From: JACCZX01 sp963824935
Lineage (GTDB): Bacteria; Pseudomonadota; Gammaproteobacteria; Burkholderiales; Burkholderiaceae_F
Length of the DNA stretch: 64,000 nucleotides
Reading direction: 5' to 3'
Assembly (NCBI GenBank): GCA_963824935.1
Contig: CAWGRF010000010.1
Location: forward strand, 310,001-374,000
Shown: piece after piece, positions 1-9,266 of the stretch
Position numbering within the stretch: position 1 is the stretch's first letter
How the letters are laid out: each line of letters begins with the position of its first letter
The notes under the pieces: model-generated
The model's database searches: none
What the model saw: the letters and a program-made list of their open reading frames with translations, nothing else
Told to the model about the DNA's origin: nothing
Program-made: the position numbers and the translations under genes

Positions 1-703
1 ACTTCCACTGCGGCGAGGCGATCTGCCAGATGAGCTTCGCGAAGTCGTGGCGGTACTTGTCGTAACCTGCGCGCCCGCGCTCGGTGGCGAAGTAAAACTG
101 ATACCACCATTCGAGCTCGTTCTTCGGCGGCAATGGCATCTTGCCGGCCTCGGGGCTGCCGATCAGATAGCCGCTCACCGACACCATCGCCTTGCAGCGC
201 TCCGGCCAGAGCGCCGCGACGATGTTCGCAGTGCGCGCGCCCCAATCGAAGCCGGCGACGATCGCTTTGTCGATCTTGAGAGCGTCCATCAGAGCGACGG
301 TATCGACCGCGACCGCTGACGGCTGGCCATTACGGAATGTCTCGCTCGATAGAAAGCGCGTCGGGCCGTACCCGCGCAGGTACGGCACGATCACCCTGTA
401 ACCCGCCGCTGCCAATAGCGGGGTGACCTCGACGAAGCTGTGGATGTCGTAGGGCCAGCCGTGCAGCAGGATGACCGGCGGGCCGTTGGCGGGGCCGGCC
501 TCCGCGTAGGCAACATTCAGCACGCCGGCATCGATCTGCTTCAATGGAGCGAAGGACGTGCTCGTTGCCGCCTTGGCGCCGATTGCGTTTACCGATCTCG
601 ATTGGGCATGTGCAGTGCCACTGACGGCAACGTCGACCGCAGCGATCGTCATGGCCGCAGCACCCAATAAGCCGCGGCGATGGCGGTTGATTTCTTCAGA
701 CAT
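1..703 (-). CDS. Secreted alpha/beta hydrolase (haloalkane dehalogenase/epoxide hydrolase-like), C-terminus outside window
   Basis: The N-terminal 234 residues are visible and the reading frame runs off the left edge. The first residues carry a twin-arginine-like segment (HRRGLLGAAA) followed by a hydrophobic stretch ending near AHAQ, so export by Tat is likely. The alpha/beta hydrolase signature HGWP, which forms the oxyanion hole, is followed by a nucleophile elbow VAGFDWGA in which Asp would be the nucleophile, as in soluble epoxide hydrolases and haloalkane dehalogenases. The catalytic Asp/Glu and His lie outside the window, so epoxide hydrolase and dehalogenase cannot be told apart. It starts 50 bases after the stop of the epoxide hydrolase at 754-2085 on the same strand, so the two are probably cotranscribed. 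It belongs to a different subfamily from the five EHN-type enzymes to its right. Confidence 0.85.
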   Translation of the reverse strand, partial: MSEEINRHRRGLLGAAAMTIAAVDVAVSGTAHAQSRSVNAIGAKAATSTSFAPLKQIDAGVLNVAYAEAGPANGPPVILLHGWPYDIHSFVEVTPLLAAAGYRVIVPYLRGYGPTRFLSSETFRNGQPSAVAVDTVALMDALKIDKAIVAGFDWGARTANIVAALWPERCKAMVSVSGYLIGSPEAGKMPLPPKNELEWWYQFYFATERGRAGYDKYRHDFAKLIWQIASPQWK

Positions 704-753
704 TGATCACTCCGCAATTGAGACTTCCGAGTGGGCTCGCGCCGGTCGACCTT

Positions 754-2085
754 CTACTGCTGGCGCAGCGACTTGAACGCCTTGCGCATTTCCTCTGCGA
801 AGATCTGCGGCTGCTCGTTCGCGGCGAAGTGACCGCCCTTGTCGACCTCGTTCCAGTAGATCAGCTTCTTGAACGCCTGCTCGCCCCAGCTCTTCGGAGC
901 GCGATAGATCTCGCCGGGGAAGACCGTCACGGCGACCGGCACCTCGGTGATGTTGACGGCGTTGAACGGCCCGCCGCCGCCCTGCGCCGCGTCCCAGTAC
1001 GAGCGCGAGGAGGACGTGCCGGTGTTCGTCAGCCAGTACAGCGTCACCTGGTCGAGGATGTCGTCACGCGAAAGCACCTTCTCGGGTTGCCGGTTGCTGT
1101 GCGTCCACTCGGTGAACTTGTCGTAGAAGAAGGCGAGCATGCCGACCGGCGAATCCGCGAGCGAGTAGCCGAGCGTCTGCGGACGGGTGTTCATCATCTC
1201 GGCGTAGCCGAAGCCGTTGCGGTAGAAGTACTCGAGCCCGGCGAACGCGGTTTTCTCCTTCTCGGAAAATGTTGCGGGCGCAGGTTGGCGCAGCCGGATC
1301 AGATCAAGGACGCTCGGCGGCACGGTTCCCGGCATGTTGACGTGGATGGCGAGCAGTCCTTTCGGCGCCTGCACCGCCATCACCTCGGCGATGATCGCGC
1401 CCCAGTCGCCGCCCTGGGCGACGTACTCCTTGTATCCCAGACGCTGCATCAGCTCGTGAAACGCGCGACCCATCTGGTCGGGACCCCACGTCGCGCCTTT
1501 CTGCGGCTTGCCCGAGAAGCCATAGCCCGGTAACGACGGCAGCACGAGATGGAACGCGTCTTCCGCGCGTCCGCCATGCGCTGTGGGATTAGTGAGCGGG
1601 TCGACGACCTTGAGCAGCTCGAACACCGAGCCGGGCCAGCCGTGCGGCATCAGCATCGGCAGCGCGTTGGGATGACGCGAGCGGACATGGATGAAATGGA
1701 TGTCGAGGCCGTCGATCGTGGTGATGAACTGCGGCAGCGCGTTCAGCTTCGCCTCGGCCTTGCGCCAGTCGTACGACTTGCCCCAGTACTCGACGAGCGG
1801 CTTCAGCTTGTCGAGCTGAACGCCTTGGGAAAAGTCGTCGACGGTTTCGCGCTCGGGAAAGCGCGTGGCCTCGATGCGCCGGCGCAGCTCGTCGATCTGG
1901 GCTTGCGGAATTTGCGCCTTGAACGGCCGGATCGAGCGGTCCTCGCCGCGCACCCGCTGCTTGGATGTGGCCTGGGCGACGGTGGTTTCGCCATCGGAAT
2001 TGACTTGGCTGTAACTAATGGGAGAAAAGGCAACAAGGCCGAATGCGAGCGCGATGGCCGCGGGGCTTCGTAAACGGAAATTCAT
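754..2085 (-). CDS. Secreted epoxide hydrolase, EHN domain, paralogue 1
   Basis: A 443-residue protein of the EHN-type (microsomal-like) epoxide hydrolase family, which opens epoxides to diols through an Asp ester intermediate. Residues 1-27 form a signal peptide ending at SYSQ. The EHN cap motif IRPF and an RRRIEATRFPE segment lie near residues 52-77, HGWPGS at 148-153 supplies the oxyanion hole, GGDWG near 225-229 holds the nucleophile Asp227, and the general-base His is in GGHFAANEQP near 419. ATG 2085 was chosen over an upstream in-frame ATG because AAGGAAG precedes it and the signal peptide begins there. The gene lies 69 bases downstream of paralogue 2 on the same strand. The frame is intact, unlike three of its paralogues. 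The physiological substrate is unknown. Confidence 0.93.
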   Translation of the reverse strand: MNFRLRSPAAIALAFGLVAFSPISYSQVNSDGETTVAQATSKQRVRGEDRSIRPFKAQIPQAQIDELRRRIEATRFPERETVDDFSQGVQLDKLKPLVEYWGKSYDWRKAEAKLNALPQFITTIDGLDIHFIHVRSRHPNALPMLMPHGWPGSVFELLKVVDPLTNPTAHGGRAEDAFHLVLPSLPGYGFSGKPQKGATWGPDQMGRAFHELMQRLGYKEYVAQGGDWGAIIAEVMAVQAPKGLLAIHVNMPGTVPPSVLDLIRLRQPAPATFSEKEKTAFAGLEYFYRNGFGYAEMMNTRPQTLGYSLADSPVGMLAFFYDKFTEWTHSNRQPEKVLSRDDILDQVTLYWLTNTGTSSSRSYWDAAQGGGGPFNAVNITEVPVAVTVFPGEIYRAPKSWGEQAFKKLIYWNEVDKGGHFAANEQPQIFAEEMRKAFKSLRQQ

Positions 2086-2154
2086 GGGGCTTCCTTGTCC
2101 ATGAGAGTTCGGTGTCATGCGGGTGCGGATTCGATTGGCTCGCACACTTGCGTT

Positions 2155-3586
2155 TCAATACCGTAACGATCTGAACGCCGAGCGCAGCTCTGCGGCGAAG
2201 AGCTGCGGTTCTTCCCACGCCGCGAAGTGGCCGCCTTTGTCGAGCTTGTTGTAATGGATGAGCTTGGGATACGCCCGCTCTGTCCAGCTGCGCGGGGCCT
2301 CATATTGCTCGCCGGGAAAGACGCTCACTGCAACCGGGATGGAGACGCCCTTGGCGTTGAAAAAGCCACCCTTGTATTCCCAATAGAGACGGGACGCGGA
2401 GACCCCGGTGTTCGTCAGCCAATAAAGCGTGATGTTGTCGAGGATCTCGTCACGCGTCAGTTCGCCCGTGGCGCTCGAGGGCCGCTTCAGAGCCGCGGCA
2501 ACGGTCGCGGCCGGCTGGCCGTCGGCGTCGTTGTGGTCGAGAAGCCAGGCGGCCAGGCCGACCGGTGAATCCGCGATGCCGTACAGGGTTTGCGGGCGCG
2601 ATGCCATCAACCTGGCGTAGTCGACTTGCTTGAAGGTTCTTTCCAGCTGCGCATAGGCGAGTCGTTCCTCGGCCGAGAGACCGGCGGGCGCCGGTGCGCC
2701 GGCCAGCAGAGCCTTGTCGACGTCCGCTGGAACGGTAGCGGGCATGTTGGTGTGGATGGCGAGCAACCCCGCGGGTGCCTGCAGGCCCATCTGGTCGACG
2801 ACGAACGCACCCCAGTCGCCGCCCTGGGCGACGTAGCGGGTGTAGCCGAGGCGCTTCATCAGCTCGTCCCAGGCTCGGCCCATGCGCTCGGGGCCCCAGC
2901 CGGTGCTCGCCGGCTTGCCGGAGAAACCGTAGCCCGGCATCGACGGGATCACCACGTGGAAGGCGTCTGCTGCGCTGCCGCCATGGGCGGTGGGATTGAC
3001 GAGCGGATCGATGATCTTCAGCTGCTCGATGATCGAGCCGGGCCATCCGTGGTTGATGACGAGCGGCAACGCATTCGCATGCCTGGAACGAACGTGGATG
3101 AAATGAATATCCAGCCCGTCGATCTCGGTGATGAATTGCGGCAGGGCGTTCAGCTTTGCTTCGACCTTGCGCCAGTCGTAACCGGTCGCCCAGTAGTTCG
3201 CGAGCTTGCGCATCGTCGCAAGCGGCACGCCTTGCGACGAATCCGCGACGGTCTCCTTCTCGGGCCACTGCGTGGCCGCAGATGCGCCGGCGCAGGTCGT
3301 CGAGCTTGGCCTGGGGTACGCGGACGGTGAAGGGCCGGATCGAGCGATCTTCGCCACGCACACGCTGTTTCTGAGACGTCGCCGTGGCAACAGAGCTTTC
3401 GGTTTGAGAAATGGTCATGGTCTGTCCGTAGTTAATGGAGGAAAACATAAGAAGGCCAAGCGCAAGCGTGGTGGCGACAAGGCTGTGCGGCGTTGGCACT
3501 GATGCCACTGCGGCTCCCCTCGCTTGACTTCGTGAAGAGAAGAGCCCGACGCTCTTTGCAGCTCGCTGCGGTACTTCGAAAGTCAT
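2155..3586 (-). CDS. Secreted epoxide hydrolase, EHN domain, paralogue 2 (one frameshift)
   Basis: It encodes the same family as paralogue 1 but is split by one extra base near 3280. Upstream of that point the frame reads KLDDLRRRI and the downstream frame resumes with ATQWPEKETVADSSQG; removing one base gives the family sequence RRRIAATQWPEKE without a break. The rest is complete, with HGWPGS, GYGFSGKP, AQGGDWGA (nucleophile Asp) and GGHFAAWEEP (base His), ending in AFRSLRY. The start at 3586 has AAGGAG seven bases upstream and leads into a signal peptide ending at SSINYGQ. An internal ATG (TMTISQ) aligns with the chosen starts of paralogues 3 and 5. A shared promoter element lies in the 181 bases upstream. 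The frameshift is either a sequencing error or a recent inactivation. Confidence 0.85.
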
Positions 3587-3661
3587 CGTGACTCCTTATC
3601 AGCAAGAGAACGTTCTGACGCGAGTGCAGTTCGATTTGATCGACCTAAACAGCGTGGAAGT

Positions 3662-3724
3662 GATCACACCAGACGCGTAGCGCGCGGTCGATTGGACGAT
3701 GGTGTTGGTCGATACCTTGGTATC
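3662..3724 (-). promoter_or_regulatory. Shared regulatory element, copy A (upstream of epoxide hydrolase 2)
   Basis: On the plus strand ATTGGAC at 3691 is followed by GGTGTTGGTCGATACC and TTGGTATC, an imperfect inverted repeat. A block GATCACACCAGAC lies 17 bases to the left, on the gene-proximal side. Related sequence occurs at 6013-6073, 13430-13488 and, in the opposite orientation, 19399-19431. Each copy is upstream of a gene that reads away from the GATACC side. The element is about 105 bases from the ATG at 3586. Binding protein unknown; a FixJ/NarL-type regulator is an inference. Confidence 0.55.
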
Positions 3725-3767
3725 AGAGCGACGCGATCGTCGATCTGTGCTTCTTTTTGAATGCGCG

Positions 3768-4395
3768 CTAAGTAGTACGGCGAACGCCTTCCATATGGAT
3801 CGCAGCATCTTTAGCTGCATCCTCGGGCGTCTTGCCACGCTCGCGCGCGACGATGTAGGCCGCGTACCAATCCGACCAGTGATGCTTCGGTAGCGGTTGA
3901 TTCGTACTCGCCATGACGCTCTTCTGTCTCTCGCAGAATCTTCGTCAGCGTCGCGACGTCCATGCTGAAGCCTCGTCCCGGAAGCCGCGTTGTGACTTCC
4001 TGCAGCAGCCAGCCATTGCCGTCTGGATCGCTGAATGACGCCCACGAGCGGTAGGAGCGACGTTCGGCATCAGCGCCGGGCACGCGCGGTCCCCTAATGC
4101 CGTCGTAGTGGAACAGCTCGCTCACATCTGCGCCTGATCTGATCAGTTCCGCGCGCGCGGCCTCGACGTCCTCGACGGTCAAGATCAGCCCTTGAACCGA
4201 ACCCGGCACGGCCGTCGTGAGTCCCTTGCCGAAGTGGATAGAGCACTGCGAGCCGGGAGGTGTCAGCTGCACGATTCGAAAATTCTCACCGGCGAAATCG
4301 GCGTCGAGGCGCCACCCCAAGTTCTCGTAGAACCGCTTGGCGCGATCGACGTCGGACACCGGAATGACGACGACTTCGAGCTTTGTATCCATCAA
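3768..4395 (-). CDS. VOC-family (glyoxalase/bleomycin-resistance-like) protein, frameshifted near its C-terminus
   Basis: Residues 1 to about 125 form a vicinal-oxygen-chelate fold: KLEVVVIPVSDVDRAKRFYENLGW at the start, SIHFGKGL in the middle and SFSDPDGNGWLLQE at the end, the usual pattern of small glyoxalase-like dioxygenase or resistance proteins. After SMDVATLTKILRETEERHGEYES the literal frame degenerates into Arg-rich sequence. Restoring one C near 3890 gives STPLPKHHWSDWYAAYIVAR followed by ERGKTPEDAAKDAA, ending at a TAG at 3768, which is the tail seen in longer VOC proteins. This explains why the literal frame stops at 3811. It sits 33 bases downstream of the zinc alcohol dehydrogenase and is probably in one operon with it and the cupin gene. 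Its substrate is unknown. Confidence 0.8.
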
Positions 4396-4428
4396 TTCAA
4401 TTTCCCTCCCGTCACCGCCCGGCCGACT

Positions 4429-5463
4429 TCACATCGTCAGAACGACGCGGAACTTTGCGTCGCCGCTCATCATTCGCGCGTAAGCCTCGGCTGCTTTTTC
4501 GAGCGGATATGTTTCAATCATTGGGCGCACACCGGTCAGTTGGGCGAAGCGCAGTGTGTCTTCGGAATCGGCTGATGTTCCCGCGACCCAGCCCTGAATA
4601 TTTCGAACTGCGGAAATGAGCTGTGCCGGCGTGACTTCGATGGGATCGAATGTCGCACCTATCACCATAAGCTTGCCGTTCGGCCCCAGACCATCGATCA
4701 GCTCGGACATCGCTTTCGAGCTCGGGGCTGTCGCCAGAATCACCTGGGCGCCACCTAGTTTTCGTAATTCTTCCGCTGCGTTCGTCGCTTTGCTGTCGAT
4801 GTACAAGCTCGCCCCGAGTTTCTTTGCGAGCGCCGCGTTTTCGGACCCGCGCCCGATGGCCGCGACCTTAAAACCAAACTTGTTCGCGAATTGAATTCCG
4901 AGGTGACCCAGACCGCCGATTCCCTGCACCGCGACAAGGTCGCCGGGAGACGCGCCACTGCGCCGCAGCGCGTCGAAGGTAGTAGCACCGGCGCAGAGGA
5001 GCGGCGCTGCTTCGACGTCACTGAGACTTTCCGGTAGCGCCACCAGCGCCTCCAAGGGTGCCGCCATGTATTGCTGGTATCCGCCGTCATAGCTGATGCC
5101 CGGTATTTGCCGGTTCTGGCAGTTGCGAAAATCTCCGCGACGACAAGGGGCACACGTGCCGTCATGACCGCCGTGCCAGCCGACGCCCACGCGCTGTCCC
5201 TTGGTCCACCCGGAAACACCGGCACCCACCTCATCGATGACGCCGACAACTTCGTGTCCCGGAACGCGGGGATACTGAATGCCGGGCCACAAGCCTTCTT
5301 TCGTGAATACGTCACTGTGGCAAACGCCACAGGCTTGTACCTTGATTCGCACCTGTCCCACGCCCGGCTCAGGAATGTCGCGTTCGACGATTTGGAAATC
5401 TGCTCCGGGTTTGGGGACTTGGGCCACCGACATCACTTCTTTTGCTGTTGTTTTGGTTCCCAT
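4429..5463 (-). CDS. Zinc-dependent alcohol dehydrogenase (MDR superfamily)
   Basis: A 344-residue medium-chain dehydrogenase. The catalytic zinc ligands are visible as CGVCHSD and GHEVVGVIDEVG near residues 47-75. The structural zinc cysteines occur in CAPCRRGDFRNC, and the nucleotide-binding Rossmann motif is GIGGLGHLGIQFA near residue 180. These features match cytosolic NAD(P)-dependent alcohol dehydrogenases such as the AdhP/AdhA group. The start has AGGAGG eight bases upstream. The gene follows the cupin gene by 55 bases and precedes the VOC gene by 33 bases, so cotranscription is likely, and the shared element upstream of the cupin gene may control all three. It could oxidise alcohols, or reduce aldehydes, arising from the hydrolases nearby, but the sequence does not fix the substrate. 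Confidence 0.92.
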   Translation of the reverse strand: MGTKTTAKEVMSVAQVPKPGADFQIVERDIPEPGVGQVRIKVQACGVCHSDVFTKEGLWPGIQYPRVPGHEVVGVIDEVGAGVSGWTKGQRVGVGWHGGHDGTCAPCRRGDFRNCQNRQIPGISYDGGYQQYMAAPLEALVALPESLSDVEAAPLLCAGATTFDALRRSGASPGDLVAVQGIGGLGHLGIQFANKFGFKVAAIGRGSENAALAKKLGASLYIDSKATNAAEELRKLGGAQVILATAPSSKAMSELIDGLGPNGKLMVIGATFDPIEVTPAQLISAVRNIQGWVAGTSADSEDTLRFAQLTGVRPMIETYPLEKAAEAYARMMSGDAKFRVVLTM

Positions 5464-5518
5464 GTCCTCGCCTCCTCTGAACTAGGTTTTGACTCACTGA
5501 GCCACGTCGCTATGGAGC

Positions 5519-5921
5519 TCACTTGCTCAGCACGAGAAGCGGCTTGCCCTTTTCGACGATGTATGTCGCGAGCTCCTTGCCGCGGCCGGTGCCGACGATC
5601 CTCGCCGAGTGGATCACTCCGGCCGGGATGAACAGGACTTCGCCGGCCTTGACGATCACCGGCGGCTTGCCGTCCAGCGTGTATTCCCACGTGCCTTCGA
5701 GGACATAGATGATCTCTTCGCCCGGATGCGAGTGCCTGGGGGCCGATCGTTCCCGGCTCGAGCTCGACGATCACCTGGATGACCTCGCGTCCGGGGACGC
5801 TCAGGTCGTGCCGCTGGAGATCGATGCGCCGGGCTCCGACGAGCTGCGCCTGCGCCACGTGCAGCGCCAGGCCGGTGGTGGCGATCAGCGCCGCGATTGC
5901 AATGATTCGAGTCGTTTTCAT
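5519..5921 (-). CDS. Exported cupin-domain protein (one frameshift in a G run)
   Basis: It begins with a signal peptide, MKTTRIIAIAALIA through HVAQAQ, and continues with VIVELEPGTIG, the first cupin strand. The literal frame then fails at a run of five G on the plus strand at 5739-5743. With one base fewer it reads PRHSHPGEEIIYVLEGTWEY and then LDGKPPVIVKAGEVLFIP, a standard single cupin core with the His-x-His metal ligands, ending LLVLSK at a TGA at 5519-5521. The corrected protein is about 133 residues, a normal size for small periplasmic cupins. The start at 5921 has AGGA upstream. It is the first gene of a probable cupin-ADH-VOC operon. The homopolymer position makes a sequencing indel more likely than a true mutation. 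Confidence 0.8.
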
Positions 5922-6333
5922 GTGAATCCTGCATTCAGGAAGGGCTGCGGACACCGCCTCGGTTGAACAGCTCGACTACCACCAGCATACTCGCCGAAAG
6001 TGATGCATTGAATCTCACCAGACGCATGCAGTCGGGTCCATTGGACCGAGGTGTTGCGCGAATACCTTGGTATGAACCGCGCCGGCAGACCGCACGGCCG
6101 GCATCTCGACCGACACCGCAATTGATGCTTGGACGTCAACCGATACCAACGTCTGATGGAGTTGCGTTCACACGCGTGATGCAATTTGCATTGAACAGGA
6201 CGTTGTTAACGGCACAAACGCAATTTCAATAGCGTTTGTTTCACATGACACGAAGTCGCTCGTGCGTGACGCCAAGAAGACGAGATCGCAGCCGAAACTC
6301 CGTGATGGCAACTATTAATGGAGGTACCGACTC
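5922..6333. other. 412-base intergenic region rich in dyads
   Basis: No gene is seen here. Besides shared element copy B, it holds TGCAATTTGCA (6180-6190, palindromic around one base), CGTTGTTAACG (6201-6211), and an 8-base inverted repeat ACAAACGC / GCGTTTGT at 6214-6221 and 6232-6239 with a 10-base spacer. These lie between the leftward cupin operon and the rightward hydrolase remnant and thioredoxin-like gene, so the region probably contains divergent promoters. A Shine-Dalgarno-like GGAGGT at 6320-6325 precedes the ATG at 6334. Confidence 0.5.
6013..6073 (-). promoter_or_regulatory. Shared regulatory element, copy B (upstream of cupin operon)
   Basis: ATTGGAC at 6040, GGTGTTGCGCGAATACC, then TTGGTAT, with CTCACCAGAC on the gene-proximal side at 6014. 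Order and orientation match copies A and C. The element is about 118 bases from the cupin ATG at 5921. It is less similar to A and C than they are to each other, so it is not just part of a recent epoxide hydrolase duplication. Confidence 0.5.
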
Positions 6334-6549
6334 ATGAACAAGCGATTGCTGACGGCTTGGAAGACCGTACCGTCGTGGCACATCTACGGCGACGGCGACA
6401 AGAACATTCCGGCAGCGGCGATGGCGTTCATGGCCGAGCGCGCCAAGTCGAAGGAAACAGTCGTCATCAAAGGCGCATCGCATGTACCGATGTTGTCGCG
6501 CCCGGATGCTGTGGCCGGCATCATCAAACGCGCGGCGACCGCGAAGTAG
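6334..6549 (+). pseudogene. C-terminal remnant of an alpha/beta hydrolase
   Basis: A 71-residue frame whose body (VPSWHIYGDGDKNIPAAAMA through KGASHVPMLSRPDAVAGII) matches only the last part of non-haem-peroxidase or esterase-like alpha/beta hydrolases, including the loop with the third catalytic acid (GDGDKNIP) and the catalytic His (KGASHVPM). The oxyanion hole and nucleophile elbow are absent. The frame nevertheless starts MNKRLLTAW behind a good GGAGGT, as if an internal deletion joined an original start to the last third of the gene. It cannot be a working hydrolase. It is 10 bases from the next gene and may now serve only as a translated leader. A stand-alone small protein is possible but there is no evidence for one. 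Confidence 0.65.
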
Positions 6550-6559
6550 GTCGTGGTCC

Positions 6560-7683
6560 ATGATGAGAGCAAACAAATTGGCGCTGACCGCTGTAGTGGC
6601 CGGCGCACTCGGCGTTCTGATCGCAGCCGGCGCTCAGGAGCGGGCTAAGTCGCAGCCGATGACACCCTCAGCCGCTCAGGTGCCGTTGCTGCACGGTATG
6701 CCCAACCCACCGCGAGCATCTGTCAAATCCGAGTTACCTGCGTTTGACGGTGCAACCGCGTGGCTCAATTCGCCGCCGTTGACGGCGGCTACTCTGCGCG
6801 GAAAAGTCGTCTTGATCGACTTCTGGACTTACTCCTGCATCAATTGGATCCGTACGCATCCTTACGTTCGCGCGTGGGACGAGAAGTACAGGAACCACGG
6901 CCTGGTGGTGATCGGCGTGCATACGCCGGAGTTCGCGTTCGAGAAAGACATCGATAAAGTCCGGCGCGCTGCGAACGTCATGAAGGTCAACTTTCCGATC
7001 GCGATCGACAACGACTATGCGATCTGGCGTGCGTTCAACAACAACTATTGGCCGGCTCTGTATTTCATCGATGCGCAGGGGCGGATGCGACATCATCACT
7101 TCGGCGAAGGTGCATACGACCGGTCGGAAAGGATGATTCAACAACTGCTGACCGAGGCCGGAAACAGCGGGATCAGCCGTGAGCTGGTTTCAGTCGATGC
7201 GCAAGGTGTAGAAGCGGACGCCGATTGGCGCAACCTGAAGTCTCCCGAAGCCTATGTCGGCTACGCGCGCACGAAAACTTTGTGTCTCCGGGCGGCGTTG
7301 TGCGGGACAAGCAATATCTCTACGCCATCCCCACGCAATTGAGACTCAATCATTGGGCGCTGGCGGGTGACTGGACAGTAGGCAAACAGCCCACAGTGCT
7401 GAACAAGCCCAACGGACGGATCGCACACCGCTTTCATGCGCGCGACGTTCACTTGGTGATGGGACCGCCAGCTGGCGGAACCGCAGTGCGCTTTCGCGTG
7501 CTGATCGACGGACAACCGCCGCGGGCCGATCACGGTATTGATGTTGATGAGCAAGGAAATGGCATCGCCACCGAACAGCGGCTGTATCAGTTAGTCCGAC
7601 AACGTAGGCCCGTCGCTGATCGTCAGTTCGAGATCGAGTTCCTCGATTCGGGCGTTGAGGTTTACTCGTTCACATTCGGCTGA
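6560..7683 (+). CDS. Thioredoxin-like protein (DipZ/TlpA C-terminal type), one frameshift, CxxC altered
   Basis: An N-terminal hydrophobic anchor or signal (residues 6-25) is followed by a thioredoxin-fold domain: LRGKVVLIDFWTYSCINW, VIGVHTPEFAFE, and YWPALYFIDAQGRMRHHHFGEG, the arrangement of DipZ-like redoxins. The active-site motif normally reads YSCINC; here it is SCINW, so the resolving cysteine is missing. A second domain (SPEAYVGYAR onward, to VEVYSFTFG) resembles the carbohydrate-binding-like tail of DipZ proteins. The literal frame shifts near 7272; adding one base gives YARTENFVSPGGVVRDK, and the protein then ends at 7683. It lies between the hydrolase remnant and epoxide hydrolase 3 on the same strand. 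It is probably periplasmic. The altered motif argues against ordinary disulfide exchange. Confidence 0.8.
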
Positions 7684-7940
7684 TCGACGCCTCGATTTCA
7701 GCCGATTCCAGCAACTTCAGAAAATCTTGTACCGAAGCGGCCGAAGATTGACCACTCTCAAACAAAAAGCTAACGATGGCTCTCAAGAATCAGCAGTACC
7801 CGCCGGGGCGCGAAAAGCTTGACCTTTCGCGATGTCGATCCCCGACACAACTTCGTCCTCGTCGCTGACTCGGCGTGGCAGCCGCGCTTTCTGTCAGCCC
7901 ATTTGTGTTCGCCTCTCTTAACTACGTTAAGGATAAGACC

Positions 7941-9178
7941 ATGACAACGTACGAAACTGACACAGGCGTTGCGGCAGCGCCCACTACGCGCCAGGCAACC
8001 GAAAATCCCTCGATCCGCCCGTTCACCTACGAAGCGCCTCAGGCCGAACTCGACGAGCTTCGCCGGCGCATCGTCGCGACACGCTTCCCCGAGAAGGAGG
8101 CCGTCGCTGATGACACGCAGGGCGTCCAGCTCGCCACGATTCAGAAACTGGCGCGCTATTGGGCGACGGAGCACGACTGGCGCAAGGTCGAGGCGAAGAT
8201 GAACTCCTACCCGCATTTCATCACCGAGGTCGATGGGCTCGACATTCACTTCATTCATGTTCGCTCGAAACACGAGAACGCGCTGCCGCTCATCGTCACC
8301 CACGGCTGGCCCGGCTCGGTCATCGAGCAGCTCAAGATCATCGAGCCGCTGACCAATCCCACGGCCCACGGCGGGAGCGCGGCGGACGCGTTTCATCTGG
8401 TGATTCCGTCGATGCCGGGTTACGGCTTCTCGGGCAAGCCGGCCACGGCCGGCTGGGGGCCCGAACGCATCGCCCGGGCCTGGGCCACCCTAATGGGCCG
8501 CCTCGGGTACCAGCGCTACGCCGCGCAAGGCGGCGACTGGGGCGCGCTCATCGTCGACATGATGGGTGTGCAGGCACCGCCAGGACTGGTTGGCATTCAC
8601 ACCAACATGGCCGGTGCGATTCCGTCCGAGGTTGATGCGGCGGCCTTTGCCGGCGCACCGCCGCCTGCCGGCCTCGACGAAGAGGAGAAATTTGCTTTCG
8701 ACCACGTCTCGTTCTTCTATAAGCATGGTCTCGGCTATGCCCAGGAAATGGGGCACCGGCCACAGACACTGTACGGGCTGCAGGATTCCCCGGTCGCCTT
8801 AGCCGCGTGGATCATCGATCACGACATCTGGACGTATCGGCAAATCGCTCGAGTGTTCGACGGCGACACCGAGGGCCTGACGCGAGACGATATTCTCGAC
8901 AACATCACCCTCTACTGGCTGACCAAGACGGGGGTGTCGTCGGCTCGTCTGTACTGGGAAAACAAGTTCGGCTTCTTTGCTCCGAAGGGGTCAAGATCCC
9001 GGTCGTGGTGAGCGCGTTCCCGGAAGAGATCTGCCCGATTCCGCGAAAGTGGGCCGAGAAGGCCTATCCCAAGTTGGCCTACTACCGGCGCCATCCGAAA
9101 GGCGCGCACTTTGCCGCGTGGGAGCAGCCGCAGGCGATCGTGGAAGACCTTCGCGCAGGGTTCAAGTCGCTGCGGTAG
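7941..9178 (+). CDS. Epoxide hydrolase, EHN domain, paralogue 3 (one frameshift)
   Basis: The family signatures are all present: NPSIRPFTYEAPQAELDELR, HGWPGS, GYGFSGKP, AAQGGDWGAL (nucleophile Asp) and, in the last third, AHFAAWEQP (base His), ending GFKSLR. The frame breaks near 8986-8990, where AAGGGG is followed by TCAAG; one more G restores PKGVKIPVVVSAFPEEI and the end at 9178. ATG 7941 has AAGGA upstream and aligns with the internal MTI/MTT of paralogues 2 and 5. Upstream, an in-frame GTG at 7875 opens a hydrophobic segment ending SLNYVKDK that matches the signal-peptide end of paralogue 2, so an exported form may exist or may have been lost by another indel. The 257 bases before it (7684-7940) show no other gene. 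Confidence 0.87.
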
Positions 9179-9266
9179 TTCGCGGAAGTTCAAAGGTCGT
9201 ACGAGTGGATGGCGCGCCATGTGCGCGTCATCTGCCGTGCTTCGAATCTCAAAAGGAGAGAATGCA

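Noticed and set aside
703..1533. Long plus-strand frame opposite epoxide hydrolase 1
   Set aside because: It reads the antisense of a well-conserved epoxide hydrolase and has Arg/Leu-rich composition without family resemblance; a shadow frame.
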